Notes under the pieces: model-generated
Told to the model about the DNA's origin: nothing
What the model saw: the letters and a program-made list of their open reading frames with translations, nothing else
Database searches by the model: none
DNA from: Triticum aestivum
Lineage: Eukaryota > Streptophyta > Magnoliopsida > Poales > Poaceae
Assembly: GCF_018294505.1 (NCBI RefSeq)
Contig: NC_057803.1
Span: 683,098,020-683,162,019, forward strand
Reading direction: 5' to 3'
Length of the DNA stretch: 64,000 nt
Position numbers and translations under genes: made by a program
Shown here: one piece after another, positions 11,570 through 22,473 of the stretch
How the letters are laid out: the number at the start of each line of letters is the position of its first letter
Numbering within the stretch: position 1 is the stretch's first letter

Positions 11570-13906
11570 ATCTATTCTTGCTTGTTATGCCTAGCTAGGG
11601 CGTTAAACGATAGCGCTTGTCGGGAGGCAACCCAATTTAATTTTTATTCCTTGCTTTTTGCTCCTGTTTAGTAACAAATAAATTATTTAGCCTCTGTTTT
11701 GGTTGTGTTTTTTGTGTTTAATTAGTGTTGTGCCAAGTAGAACCGTTGGGACGACTTGGGGAAAGTCTTGTTGAACTTGCTGTAAAAAAACAGAAACTTT
11801 AGCGCTCACGAGAACTGATGCCATTTTTATTTGGAGAGTGATACTTAGTTAATTATTTTTGCAGATGATTAATAGATAAATTCCTCACGTCCATAAATTT
11901 ATTTTAGAATTTTTGGGGTTCCAGATCTTGCGCTAGCTACAGATTACTACAGACTGTTCTGTTTTTGACAGATTCTGTTTTTCGTGTGTTGTTTGCTTAT
12001 TTTGATGAATCTATGGCTAGTAAAATAGTTTATAATGCATAGAGAAGTTGGACTACAGTAGGTTTAACACCAATATAAATAAAGAATTAGTTCATTACAG
12101 TACCTTGAAGTGGTCTTTTGTTTTCTTTCGCTAACAGAGGTCATGAGTTTTCTACTTTAAGTTTTGTGTTGTGAAGTTTTCAAGTTTTGGGTAAAGATTT
12201 GATGGATTATGGAACAAGGAGTGGCAAGAGCCTAAGCTTGGGGATGCCCATGGCACCCCCAAGATAATCTAAGGACACCTAAAAGCCAAAGCTTGGGGAT
12301 TCCCCGGAAGGCATCCCCTCTTTTTCGTCTACTTCTATCGGTAACTTTACTTGGAGCTATATTTTTATTCACCACATGATATGTGTTTTGCTTGGAGCGT
12401 CTTTTATGATTTGAGTCTTTGCTTGTTAGTTTACCACAATCATCCTTGCTGTACACAACTTTTGAGAGAGCCATACATGATTTGGAATTTGTTAGAATAC
12501 TCTATGTGCTTCACTTATATCTTTTGAGCTTTATAGTTTTTGCTCTAGTGCTTCACTTATATCTTTTAGAGCACGGTGGTGGATTTGTTTTATAGAAACT
12601 ATTGATCTATCATGCTTCACTTGGATTATTTTGAGAGTCTTAATAGCATGGTAATTTGCTTAAAATCCTAATATGCTTGGTATGCAAGATTAATAATAAA
12701 ACTTGCGTATGAGTGTGTTGAATACTAGGAAAAGTTTGATGCTTGATGAATGTTTTGAGATATGGAGGTAATAATATCAAAGTCATACTAGTTGAGTAGT
12801 TGTGAAATTGAAAAATACTTGTGTTGAAGTTTGCAAGTCCCGTAGCATGCACGTATGGTAAACGTTATGCAACAAATTTGAAAAATGAGGTGTTATTTGA
12901 TTGTCTTCCTTATGAGTGGCGGTCGGGGACGAGCGATGGTCTTTTCCTACCAATCTATCCCCCTAGGGGAATGCGCGTAGTGCCGAGGTTTTTGATGACT
13001 TGTAGATTTTTGCAATAAGTATGTGAGTTCTTTATGACTAATGTTGAGTCCATGGATTATACGCACTCTCACCCTTCCATCCTTGCTAGCCTCTTCGGTA
13101 CCATGCATTGCCCTTTCTCACATTGAGAGTTGGCGCAAACTTCGCCGGTGCATCCAAACCCCGTGATATGATACGCTCTTTCACACATAAACCTCCTCAT
13201 ATCTTCCTCAAAACAGCCACCATACCAACCTATTATGGCATTTCCATAGCCATTCCGAGATATATTGCCATGCAACTTTCCATCATTCCGTTCATCATGA
13301 CATATTCATCATTGTCATATTGCTTAGCATGATCATGTAGTTGACATAGTATTTGTGGCAAAGCCACCGTTCGTAATTCTTTCATACATGGCACTCTTGG
13401 TTCATTGCATATCCCGGTACACCGCCGGAGGCATTCATATAGAGTCATCTTTGTTCTAGTATCGAGTTGTAATCATTGAGTTGTAAATAAATAGAAGTGT
13501 GATGATCATCATTATTAGAGCATTGTCCCAAGTGAGGAATAAAAAAAGGCCATAAAAAAGAGAAGGCCCAAAAAAAGAGAAAGGCCATAAAAAAGAGAAG
13601 GCCCAAAAAAAGAGAGAAAAAGAGAGAAGGGACAATGTTACTATCCTTTTACCACACTTGTGCTTCAAAGTAGCACCATGATCTTGATAGTAGAGATTCT
13701 CTTGTTTTGTCACTTTCATATACTAGTGGGAATTTTTCATTATAGAACTTGGCTTGTATATTCCAACAATGGGCCTCCTCAAGTGCCCTAGGTCTTCGTG
13801 AGCAAGCAAGTTGGATGCACACCCACTTAGTTTATTTTGTTGAGCTTTCATACATTTATAGCTCTAGTGCGTCCGTTGCATGGCAATCCCTACTCCTTGC
13901 ATTAAC
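11570..13906 (+). mobile_element. E1b 3' internal region, non-coding
   Basis: No protein domain is recognisable on either strand. Notable content: polypurine-like AAGCTTGGGGAT motifs at 12234-12248 and 12289-12300, each echoing the true tract at 16157; a 39-bp-period duplication of GTGCTTCACTTATATCTTTT near 12508-12570; and a purine-rich tandem repeat at 13547-13615. This long conserved non-coding tail is a usual feature of this group. Confidence 0.6.
13547..13615 (+). repeat. Two-copy purine-rich tandem repeat, unit 34-35 bp
   Basis: The unit begins AGGCCATAAAAAAGAGAAGG and runs twice, followed by a partial AGAGAG tail. Seen directly. Confidence 0.8.
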
Positions 13907-15656
13907 TGTTGGGGAACGTAGTAATTTCAAAAAAATTCCTACGCACACGCAAGATCATGGTGATGCATAGCAACGAGAGGGGAGAGTGTGATCTACGTAC
14001 CCTTGTAGATCGACAACGGAAGCGTTAGCACAACGTGGTTGATGTAGTCGTACGTCTTCACGGTCCGACCGATCCAAGCACCGTTACTCCGGCACCTCCG
14101 AGTTCTTGGCACACGTTCAGCTTGATGACGATCCCCGGGCTCCGATCCAGCAAAGCTTCGGGGATGAGTTCCGTCAGCACGACGGCGTGGTGACGATCTT
14201 GATGTTCAACCGTCGCAGGGCTTCGCCTAAGCACTGCTACAATATGACTGAGGTGTAATATCGTGGAGGGGGGCACCGCACACGGCTAAGGAACAATCAC
14301 GAAGATCAACTTGTGTGTCCTAGGGTGCCCCCCTACCCCCATATATAAAGGAGCCAAGGGGAGGGGGCGGCCGACCAAGGAGGGGCGCGCCAAGGGGGAG
14401 TCCTACTCCCATCGGGAGTAGGACTCCCTTTTTTCCTAGTTGGAGAAGGAGAAGGGGGGAAAGAGGAGGAAGATGGAAAGGAAAGGGGGGGGGCGCCCCC
14501 CCCCCCCTTCCCTTGTCCTATTAGGACTAGGAAGGGGAGGGGCGCGCGGCCACCTCTTGCCTCCTTTCCTCTTCTCCCTCAAGGCCCATGTAGGCCCAAT
14601 AACCCCCCGGGGGGTTCCGGTAACCTCCCGGTACTCCGGTAAAATCCCGATTTCACCCGGAACGATTCCGATATCCAAATATAGGCTTCCAATATATCGA
14701 TCTTTATGTCTCGACCATTTCGAGACTCCTCGTCATGTCCATGATCACATCCGGGACTCCAAACAAACTTCGGTACATCAAAATGTATAAACTCATAATG
14801 AAACTGTCATCGTAACATTAAGCGTGCGGACCCTACGGTTCGAGAACAATGTAGACATGACCGAGACACGTCTCCGGTCAATAACCAATAGCGGGACCTG
14901 GATGCCCATATTGGCTCCTACATATTCTACGAAGATCTTTATCGGTCAGACCGCATAACAACATACGTTGTTCCCTTTGTCATCGGTATGTTACTTGCCC
15001 GAGATTCGATCGTCGGTATCTCAATACCTAGTTCAATCTCGTTACCGGCAAGTCTCTTTACTTGTTTTGTAATACATCATCTCACAACTAACTCATTAGT
15101 TGCAATGCTTGCAAGGCTTATGTGATGTGCATTACCGAGAGGGCCCAGAGATACCTCTCCGACAATCGGAGTGACAAATCCTAATCTCGAAATACGCCAA
15201 CCCAACATGTACCTTTGGAGACACCTGTAGAGCACCTTTATAATCACCCAGTTACGTTGTGACGTCTGGTAGCACACAAAGTGTTCCTCCGGCAAACGGG
15301 AGTTGCATAATCTCATAGTCATAGGAACATGTATAAGTCATGAAGAAAGCAATAGCAACAAACTAAACGATCGGGTGCTAAGCTAATGGAATGGGTCATG
15401 TCAATCAGATCATTCACCTAATGATGTGATCCCGTTAATCAAATAACAACTCTTTGTCCATGGTTAGGAAACATAACCATCTTTGATTAACAAGCTAGTC
15501 TAGTAGAGGCATACTAGTGACACTCTGTTTGTCTATGTATTCACACATGTATTATGTTTCCGGTTAATACAATTCTAGCATGAATAATAAACATTTATCA
15601 TGATATAAGAAAATAAATAATAACTTTATTATTGCCTATAGGGCATATTTCCTTCA
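13907..15656 (-). mobile_element. Solo LTR of a WIS/Angela-type copia element
   Basis: 1750 bp from TGTTGGGGAACG to CCTTCA on the plus strand, the inverse of the usual TGAAGGAAATATGCCC start of one BARE1/WIS/Angela LTR variant. It is flanked on both sides by TTAAC (13902-13906 and 15657-15661), a perfect 5-bp target duplication, with no internal region. It is therefore a solo LTR left by recombination between the two LTRs of a full element. A G-run/C-run inverted stretch at 14483-14510 may be prone to sequencing error. Confidence 0.9.
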
Positions 15657-16171
15657 TTAACATCAATCGATGGGCATCTCCATAGCTCGTTGATTAGCCT
15701 CGTTGATGTGAGACTTTCTCCTTTTTATCTTCTCCACATAACCCCCGTCATTATATTCTATTCCACCCATAGTGCTATGTCCATGGCTCGCGCTCATATA
15801 TTGCGTGAAAGTTTATAGGTTTGAGATTACTAAAGTATGAAACAATTGCTTGGCTTGTCATTGGGGTTGTGCATGATGAGAGCATTCTTGTGTGACGAAA
15901 ATGGAGCATGACTAAACTATATGATTTTGTAGGGATGAACTTTCTTTGGCCATGTTATTTCGAGAGGACATGATTGCTTAGTTAGTATGCTTGAAGTATT
16001 GTTATTTTTATGTCAATATGAACTTTTGTCTTGAATCTTTCAGATCTGGATATTCATGCCACAATTAAGAAGAATTACATTAAAATTATGCCAAGTAGTA
16101 GTCCGCATCAAAAATTCTGTTTTTATCATTTACCTACTCGAGGATGAGCAGGAATTAAGCTTGGGAATGCT
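15657..16171 (+). mobile_element. E1b distal internal region and polypurine tract
   Basis: Resumes the E1b internal sequence after the solo LTR. It ends in AAGCTTGGGAATGC (16157-16170), the polypurine tract next to the 3' LTR start at 16172. No coding capacity. Confidence 0.75.
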
Positions 16172-17834
16172 TGATACGTCTCCAACGTATCTATAATTTT
16201 TGATTGCTCCATGCTATGTTATCTACTGTTTTGGGCAATATTGGGCTTTATTATCCACTTTTATATTATTTTTGGGACTAACCTATTAACTGGAGGCCCA
16301 GCCCAGAATTGTTGTTTTTTGCCTATTTTAGTGTTTCGAAGAAAAGGAATATCAAACGGAGTCGAAACAGAACGAAATCAACTGGAGAAGTTATTTTTGG
16401 AAGGAAAGCTATCGGATGGACTTGGACCCCACATCAGGAGCCAAGGGAGGTGCTCACGAGGGTGGGGGCGCCCCCCCCCCCCTAGTGCGCGCCCCCCTGC
16501 CTCGTGGGGCCCCCGAAGCTCCACCGATGTACTTCCTGCACCAATATATACTGACGTACCCTAAAAATTCCAGAACAGACAATAGATCGGGAGTTCCGCC
16601 GCCAAAAGCCTCCGTAGCCACCGAAAACCATTCTAGACCCATTCCGGCACCCTGTCGGAGGGGGCAATCCCTCTCCGATGGCTATCTTCATCATCCCGGT
16701 GCTCTCCATGACGAGGAGGGAGTAGTTCTCCCTCGAGGCTGAGGGTATGTACCAGTAGCTATGTGTTTGATCTCTCTCTCTCTCGTGTTCTTGATTTGGC
16801 ACGATCTTGATGTATCACGAGCTTTGCTATTATAGTTGGATCTTATGTTTCTCCTCCCCCTATACTCTCTTGTAATGGATTGAGTTTCCCCTTTAAAGTT
16901 ATCTTATCAGATTGAGTCTTTAAAGATTTGAGAACACTTGATGTATGTCTTGTTGTGTGTATCTGTGGTGACAATGGGATACCACGTGATTCACTTGATG
17001 TATGTTTTGGTGATCAACTTGCGGGTTCCGCCCATGAACCTATGCATAGGGGTTGGCACACGTTTTCGTCGTGATTCTCTGGTAGACCTTTGGGGCACTC
17101 TTTGAGGTCCTTTGTGTTGGTTGAATAGATGAATCTGAGATTGTGTGATGCATATCGTATAATCATACCCACGGATACTTGAGGTGACATTGGAGTATCT
17201 AGGTGACATTAGGGTTTTGGTTGATTTGTGTCTTAAGGTGTTATTCTAGTACGAACTCTAGGGTTGTTTGTGACACTTATAGGAATAGCCCAACGGATTG
17301 ATTGGAAAGAATAACTTTGAGGTGGTTTCGTACCCTACCATAATCTCTTTGTTTGTTCTCCGCTATTAGTGACTTTGGAGTGACTCTTTGTTGCATGTTA
17401 AGGGATAGTTATGTGATCCAATTATGTTAGTATTGTTGAGGGAACTTGCACTAGTGAAAGTATGAACCCTAGGCCTTGTTTCAACGCATTGCGATACCGT
17501 TTACACTCACTTTTACCATTAGTTACCTTGCTGTTTTTATAATTTCAGATTACAAATACCTTTATCTACTATCCATATACCACTTGTATCACCATCTCTT
17601 CACCGAACTAGGGCACCTATACAATTTACCATTGTATTGGGTGTGTTGGGGACACAAGAGACTCTTTGTTATTTGGTTGCAGGGTTGCTTGAGAGAGACC
17701 ATCTTCATCCTACGCCTCCTACGGATTGATAAACCTTAGGTCATCCACTTGAGGAAATTTGCTACTGTCCTACAAACCTCTGCACTTGGAGGCCCAAGAA
17801 CATCTACAAGAAGAAGGTTGTGTAGTAGACATCA
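16172..17834 (+). repeat. E1b 3' LTR, complete, 1663 bp
   Basis: Begins TGATACGTCTCC and ends GACATCA. Positions 17039-17834 correspond to the 5' LTR remnant at 8386-9182. A C-run near 16468 precedes the probable promoter region. The five bases after it, AGAAG, are the expected right copy of the target duplication in E2. Confidence 0.9.
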
Positions 17835-18915
17835 AGAAGCCACTAGGGCCACCGTATTCTCCTCACGCCCTCACACAATGCGAGATGCCGTGATTCCACT
17901 ATTGGTGCCCTTGGAGGCGACGACCGGACCTTTACAAACAAGGTTGGGGCAATCTCCACAACTTAATCGGAGGCTCCCAACAACACCACGAAGCTTCACC
18001 ACAATGGACTATGGCTCCGTGGTGACCTCAACTATCTAGGGTGCTCAAACACCCAAGAGTAACAACATCCGCTAGGAATTGGTGGCGGGAATCAAATTTC
18101 TCTTGGTGGAAGTGTAGATCGGGGCCTTCTCAACCAATCCCGAGCAAATCAACAAGTTTGATTGGCTAGGGAGAGAGATCGGGCGAAAATGGAGCTTGGA
18201 GCATTATTGGAGCTTTTGGGGGAAGAGGTAGGTCAACGAAGAAGAAGAGGACCCCCTTTTATAGAAGGGGATCCCATCCAACCGTTACCCCCAAAACAGC
18301 CCTGTAGAGGGCGGTACTACCGCAGGAGGCAGTGGTACTACCGCTGGACCCAGCGGTACTACCGCTCCGCCATGCGGTACTACCATGTGGTATAGGAGCC
18401 GAGCCTAGTGCGGTACTGCCGTGGTGGTAGGGTGGTACTACCGCTCTCGAGCGGTACTACCGCTGCAAGTACCACACAACCCGACACGAGAGGAGACCCC
18501 CTTGAGTCGACGCGGAAGGAGCCTGGTACCGCAGCGGTACTGCGGCTGAGACCCACAAGAGGTACTACCGCTGGGTACCGCGGTACTACCGCTTGGACCC
18601 AAAACCGCACACTGAGAGGGGAAGGAGCACTCCATTAAAGCGGAATGGCTCAGAGGGTGAGGAAAGGATGTGTACGTGTTGATTCCACCCAAGCCTTACC
18701 AAAGCGGACCCCCTCTTGATAGTACGGTGACTCCTACGAAACTAGTCTACCAAACAAGAAACGAAAGAGCTACACCGTCTTGAATAACACTCCGAGGGGA
18801 AAGAAATCGTCTCGTGCCAAAGGATGAATCTCTGAAATTCTCAAAGCACACGATTAGTCCGTAAACATGTTGTCATCAATCACCAAAACTACATCGAGAG
18901 AGATATGCCTTAACA
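17835..18915 (-). repeat. E2 3' LTR fragment
   Basis: Matches 55193-56243 of the 5' LTR with substitutions and indels. On the minus strand it starts TGTTAAGGCATATC at 18915, next to the polypurine tract. It is cut at 17835 by E1b. TATA sequence (minus TATAAAAGGGG) lies at 18253-18263. Confidence 0.9.
18311..18592. repeat. Cluster of 13-nt dyads GCGGT-N3-ACCGC in E2 3' LTR
   Basis: Multiple perfect or one-off copies of GCGGTACTACCGC, directly upstream (minus-strand sense) of the LTR TATA box. The matching cluster in the 5' LTR has a different number and order of copies, so the array changes by gain and loss. Confidence 0.85.
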
Positions 18916-18929
18916 ATCTCCCCCTTATT
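18916..18929 (-). promoter_or_regulatory. E2 polypurine tract
   Basis: The minus strand reads AATAAGGGGGAGAT immediately before the LTR start TGTTAAGG. This is the AAGGGGGAGAT form typical of SIRE-type copia elements. Confidence 0.85.
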
Positions 18930-19510
18930 GGTAGATTGATGACAACCAGGGATTTGCATAGGGATAAGACATGAAAGTAAAGATACTTAGAACTACAAAA
19001 TATAGACGGGCTCCCCCTGAATGTGTGCACCTAGTTAGAGTGCCTTTGGAATGCAAGACACACACATTAGGATCAACACTCCCCCTATATTTTATAGTCT
19101 AACAATCTAAGCATAGGATACATGAGAGCAAGGTATATAACAGGATAAGCATGCAACTCCTAAGGTACCAAAGTACTAGATAGACATAGATAATGAAGAT
19201 AAAGATAAGGTAGCATATGTCTCACACCATATGTCTGGAACTTAGGTCTCACTGGCACAAAACCAAACAAAGCAAACGGCGAGAAAACACAACAACTCCA
19301 CAAACCAACAAAAACAAACTCGCAACACGGCAGCAGCAAAAACACAAATCCCTAAACTCTCTCCCCCTTTGGCATCAGACACCAAAAGGGCAAAGAGCGT
19401 TGCTATGGCTCCAGGTGATAGCAAGCTGAATATCTCGAACATCACATCCCAGCGGGATCGTCTGCACCGCCGTCATTGGTCGGAAACTGCTCTGTGTCTG
19501 AATCGGTCCA
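18930..19510 (-). mobile_element. E2 3' internal non-coding segment
   Basis: Lies between the ORF2 stop and the polypurine tract. No domain or long reading frame. The same kind of non-coding stretch follows ORF2 in E4. Confidence 0.6.
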
Positions 19511-20677
19511 CTAGCAATGCTGTTGGACCCACTCCTCCTCATCAGTGATCCTCTCCTCAGATCCGCTGTTAATAGTGGCACCTAACTGGCGCATGAGCTC
19601 CTTGTGACGTCTGCGGGCCTTATTCTTAGAGACATGAGACATGTACTGGCCATGAGACTCCATGCAGAAAATTTTCTTCATCTTGAGCTTAATCCTATTA
19701 GCCCATGAGGGCTCCACACCGGAGGGCTCATAGTCCTCATCCTTGTCGGCCTCAGCCTCGTTCTCGGTCTCCATGTCAGCCTCAGAAGTTGGATCACCAG
19801 ATCGAGGGGCCTGGGTGCCCCAGTTGTCCTTCTTCCTCAGACGCTTGATATCATGAGAAATCAAATCTCCAGTTTCCAGCGCAGTCCTGGGATAGTGATG
19901 TGCCCAGGCCTTCTCAATGAGCAGCATGATGAAAGGACCATAGATCGGGCACTTGCGCTCGGAAATGGCAGAAAGAAGTTCAGGCCACATAACATGAGAA
20001 ATGTCCAGGGACTCTCAAGTGTTTGCTTCCTTCTCATGCTGGCAGAAGAGAAGCATGTCCACGAGATAGGAGTGGACCATATCCAGATTCCCAATGCGAG
20101 GGAAAAGAGTCTCTCGGAAGACATGGTGAAGGATGTCCAGATAGGTATACAGCTCATAGGTTACCTTCTTTGTCTTGGGGTTAACCTTCTTAGAACAGTA
20201 GGGCCAGAGGGCTTGCTTGTGAGTGGAGGTGACATTGCAGTGAGGACGGAAGCCGACTAGATTCTCAAGCCCGAGATCTTCCACCCCAAGTAACTCCATG
20301 AAGGCCTTCCACTTGACAGAGAGCAACTTGCCATTCGTCATCCAAGTTAGAGTCCTTTTTGCATCAGTTCTAAGATGGACAGTGGCAAAGAATTGACATA
20401 TCAAATCGGCATCACAGTCCTTGTTGAACTGCATGATTCTGAGAATGTTCAACTGAGTGCACATCTGAAGGGCTTCGCTAAAGTACTCAGGGTCCTTTTC
20501 CATAGGATCGGTGTCGATGGAACAAACATCAACAAAGTGATTCTTCTTAGCCTTGATCACATCAAAGAAGATGGCGAATTGAAAGCGGTTCCAGAACGGG
20601 TGGTTGACCAAAGTGGGGTCTTGGTCTTCCTCATAGGGGTTGCGGCGACGCTTTGCCCAAAATTCCTTGGCAGTCAT
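19511..20677 (-). pseudogene. E2 ORF2 body (plant transposon-associated protein), 5' part split off by Angela-like insertion
   Basis: On the minus strand the frame runs from 20677, continuous with 29470-29307 once the inserted element is removed, to a stop at 19511. One in-frame TGA occurs near 20016. The protein begins TAKEFWAKRRRNP and contains CQFFATVHLRTD...RTLTWMTNG and an FRETLFPRIG segment. These line up with MQFYSTTHFYPDG-RITWMSEG and LRHTLLPKSG of E4 ORF2, so the two are homologous. The C-terminus is acidic and then basic. It resembles the plant-specific domain annotated as a putative transposon protein and sits in the env-like position of SIRE elements. No enzyme motif is visible and the function is unknown. 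Confidence 0.7.
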
Positions 20678-22459
20678 TGTTGGAAATATGCCCTAGAGGC
20701 AATAATAAATTAGTTATTATTATTATATTTCATTGTTCATGATAATCGTTTATTATCCATGCTAGAATTGTATTGATAGGAAACTCAGATACATGTGTGG
20801 ATACATAGACAACACCATGTCCCTAGTAAGCCTGTAGTTGACTAGCTCGTTAATCAATAGATGGTTACGGTTTCCTGACCATGGACATTGGATGTCGTTG
20901 ATAACGGGATCACATCATTAGGAGAATGATGTGATGGACAAGACCCAATCCTAAGCCTAGCACAAAGATCGTGTAGTTCGTTTGCTAAAGCTTTTCTAAT
21001 GTCAAGTATCATTTCCTTAGACCATGAGATTGTGCAACTCCCGGATACCGTAGGAGTGCTTTGGGTGTGCCAAACGTCACAACGTAACTGGGTGGCTATA
21101 AAGGTACACTACAGGTATCTCCGAAAGTGTCTGTTGGGTTGGCACGAATCGAGACTGGGATTTGTCACTCCGTGTAAACGGAGAGGTATCTCTGGGCCCA
21201 CTCGGTAGGACATCATCATAATGTGCACAATGTGATCAAGGAGTTGATCATGGGATGATGTGTTACGGAACGAGTAAAGAGACTTGCCGGTAACGAGATT
21301 GAACAAGGTATCGGGATACCGACGATCGAATCTCGGGCAAGTATCATACCGATGGACAAAGGGAATTGTATACGGGATTGATTGAATCCTTGACATCGTG
21401 GTTCATCCGGTGAGATCATCGTGGAACATGTGGGAGCCAACATGGGTATCCAGATCCCGTTCTTGGTTATTGGCCGGAGAGTTGTCTCAGTCATGTCTGC
21501 ATGGTTCCCGAACCCGTAGGGTCTACACACTTAAGGTTTGATGACGCTAGGGTTATAGGGAAAGTATGTACGCAGTTACCGAATGTTTTTCGGAGTCCCG
21601 GATGAGATCCCGGACGTCACGAGGAGTTCCGGAATGGTCCAGAGGTAAAGATTGATATATATGAAGTATGGTTTTGGCCACCGGAAGTGTTCCGGACATC
21701 ACCGGTAGTGTACCGGGACCACCGGAGGGGTCTGGGGGTCCACCAGGTGGGGCCACCAGCCCCGGAGGCTTACATGGGCCAATAGTGGGAAGGGACCAGC
21801 CCCTAGGTGGGCTGGGGCGCCTCCCACCAAGGCCCAAGGCGTCCTCAAGAGGAGAGGGCGCAAACCCTAGGCGCAGATGGGCCCTAAAGCCCACCCTAGG
21901 TGCGCCCCCCCCCCCCCTCTCTCCCCCTTGGCCGCCTCCCAGATGGGATCTGGGGGCTGCCGCCACCCCTAGGGAGGGAACCCTAGGTGGGGGCGCAGCC
22001 CCTCCCTTCCCCCTATATATACTTGAGCAAAGGGGCAGCCCAACACACGATTCAATCTCCCTGTTGGCGCAGCCCTACCCCTCTTCCTCCTCGTCTCTCG
22101 TAGTGCTTGGCGAAGCCCTGCTGGAGTCCCGCGCTCCTCCACCACCACCACGCCGTCGTGCTGCTGCTGGATGGAGTCTTCCCCAACCTCTCCTTCTCCC
22201 CTTGCTGGATCAAGGCGTAGGAGACGTCACCGGGCTGTACGTGTGTTGAACACGGAGGTGCCGTCCGTTCGGCACTAGGATCATCGGTGATTTGGATCAC
22301 GACGAGTACGACTCCATCAACCCCGTTCACTTGAACGCTTCCGCTTAGCGATCTACAAGGTATGTAGATGCACTCTCCTTCCCCTCGTTGCTAGATTACT
22401 CCATAGATTGATCTTGGTGATGCGTAGAAAATTTTGAATTTCTGCTACGTTCCCCAACA
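20678..22459 (+). repeat. Angela-like 5' LTR
   Basis: TG...CA termini. It carries two perfect 15-nt dyads (21681-21695, 21702-21716) in U3 and a TATA box, TATATATA, at 22014-22021 about 300 bp downstream. A long poly-C run near 21907 differs in length from the other LTR. Confidence 0.95.
22014..22021 (+). promoter_or_regulatory. TATA box of Angela-like LTR promoter
   Basis: CCCTATATATACTTGAGC context; the identical motif is at 28855-28862 in the 3' LTR. The position and motif match the known BARE1-type LTR promoter. Confidence 0.75.
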
Positions 22460-22460
22460 G

Positions 22461-22473
22461 TGGCATCATGAGC
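22461..22473 (+). promoter_or_regulatory. Degenerate primer-binding site
   Basis: TGGCATCATGAGC follows the 5' LTR. The expected tRNA-Met-type site is TGGTATCAGAGC, so it has mutated, consistent with a dead copy. Confidence 0.7.

Larger units (their letters stand above)
8386..17834 (+). mobile_element. E1b: Athila-like non-autonomous gypsy (Sabrina/WHAM-like)
   Basis: Plus-strand LTR element. The remaining 797 bp of its 5' LTR is 8386-9182, the tRNA-Asp-type primer site is at 9193, gag-protease is 9488-11569, the polypurine tract is at 16157, and the full 3' LTR is 16172-17834. The two LTR parts differ at roughly two dozen positions by eye, more than E1a's LTRs, as expected for the older host. 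No reverse transcriptase or integrase is present, so it must rely on enzymes supplied in trans. It sits inside the 3' LTR of E2: the sequence resuming at 17835 continues a repeat whose other copy is at 55193. It carries a solo copia LTR at 13907-15656. The family name is from memory and needs a repeat-library search. Confidence 0.8.

Noticed and set aside
18162..18638. Plus-strand frames in E2 LTR (also 55520-55966)
   Set aside because: Shared by both LTR copies, antisense to the element, Arg-rich low complexity over the dyads; no domain.
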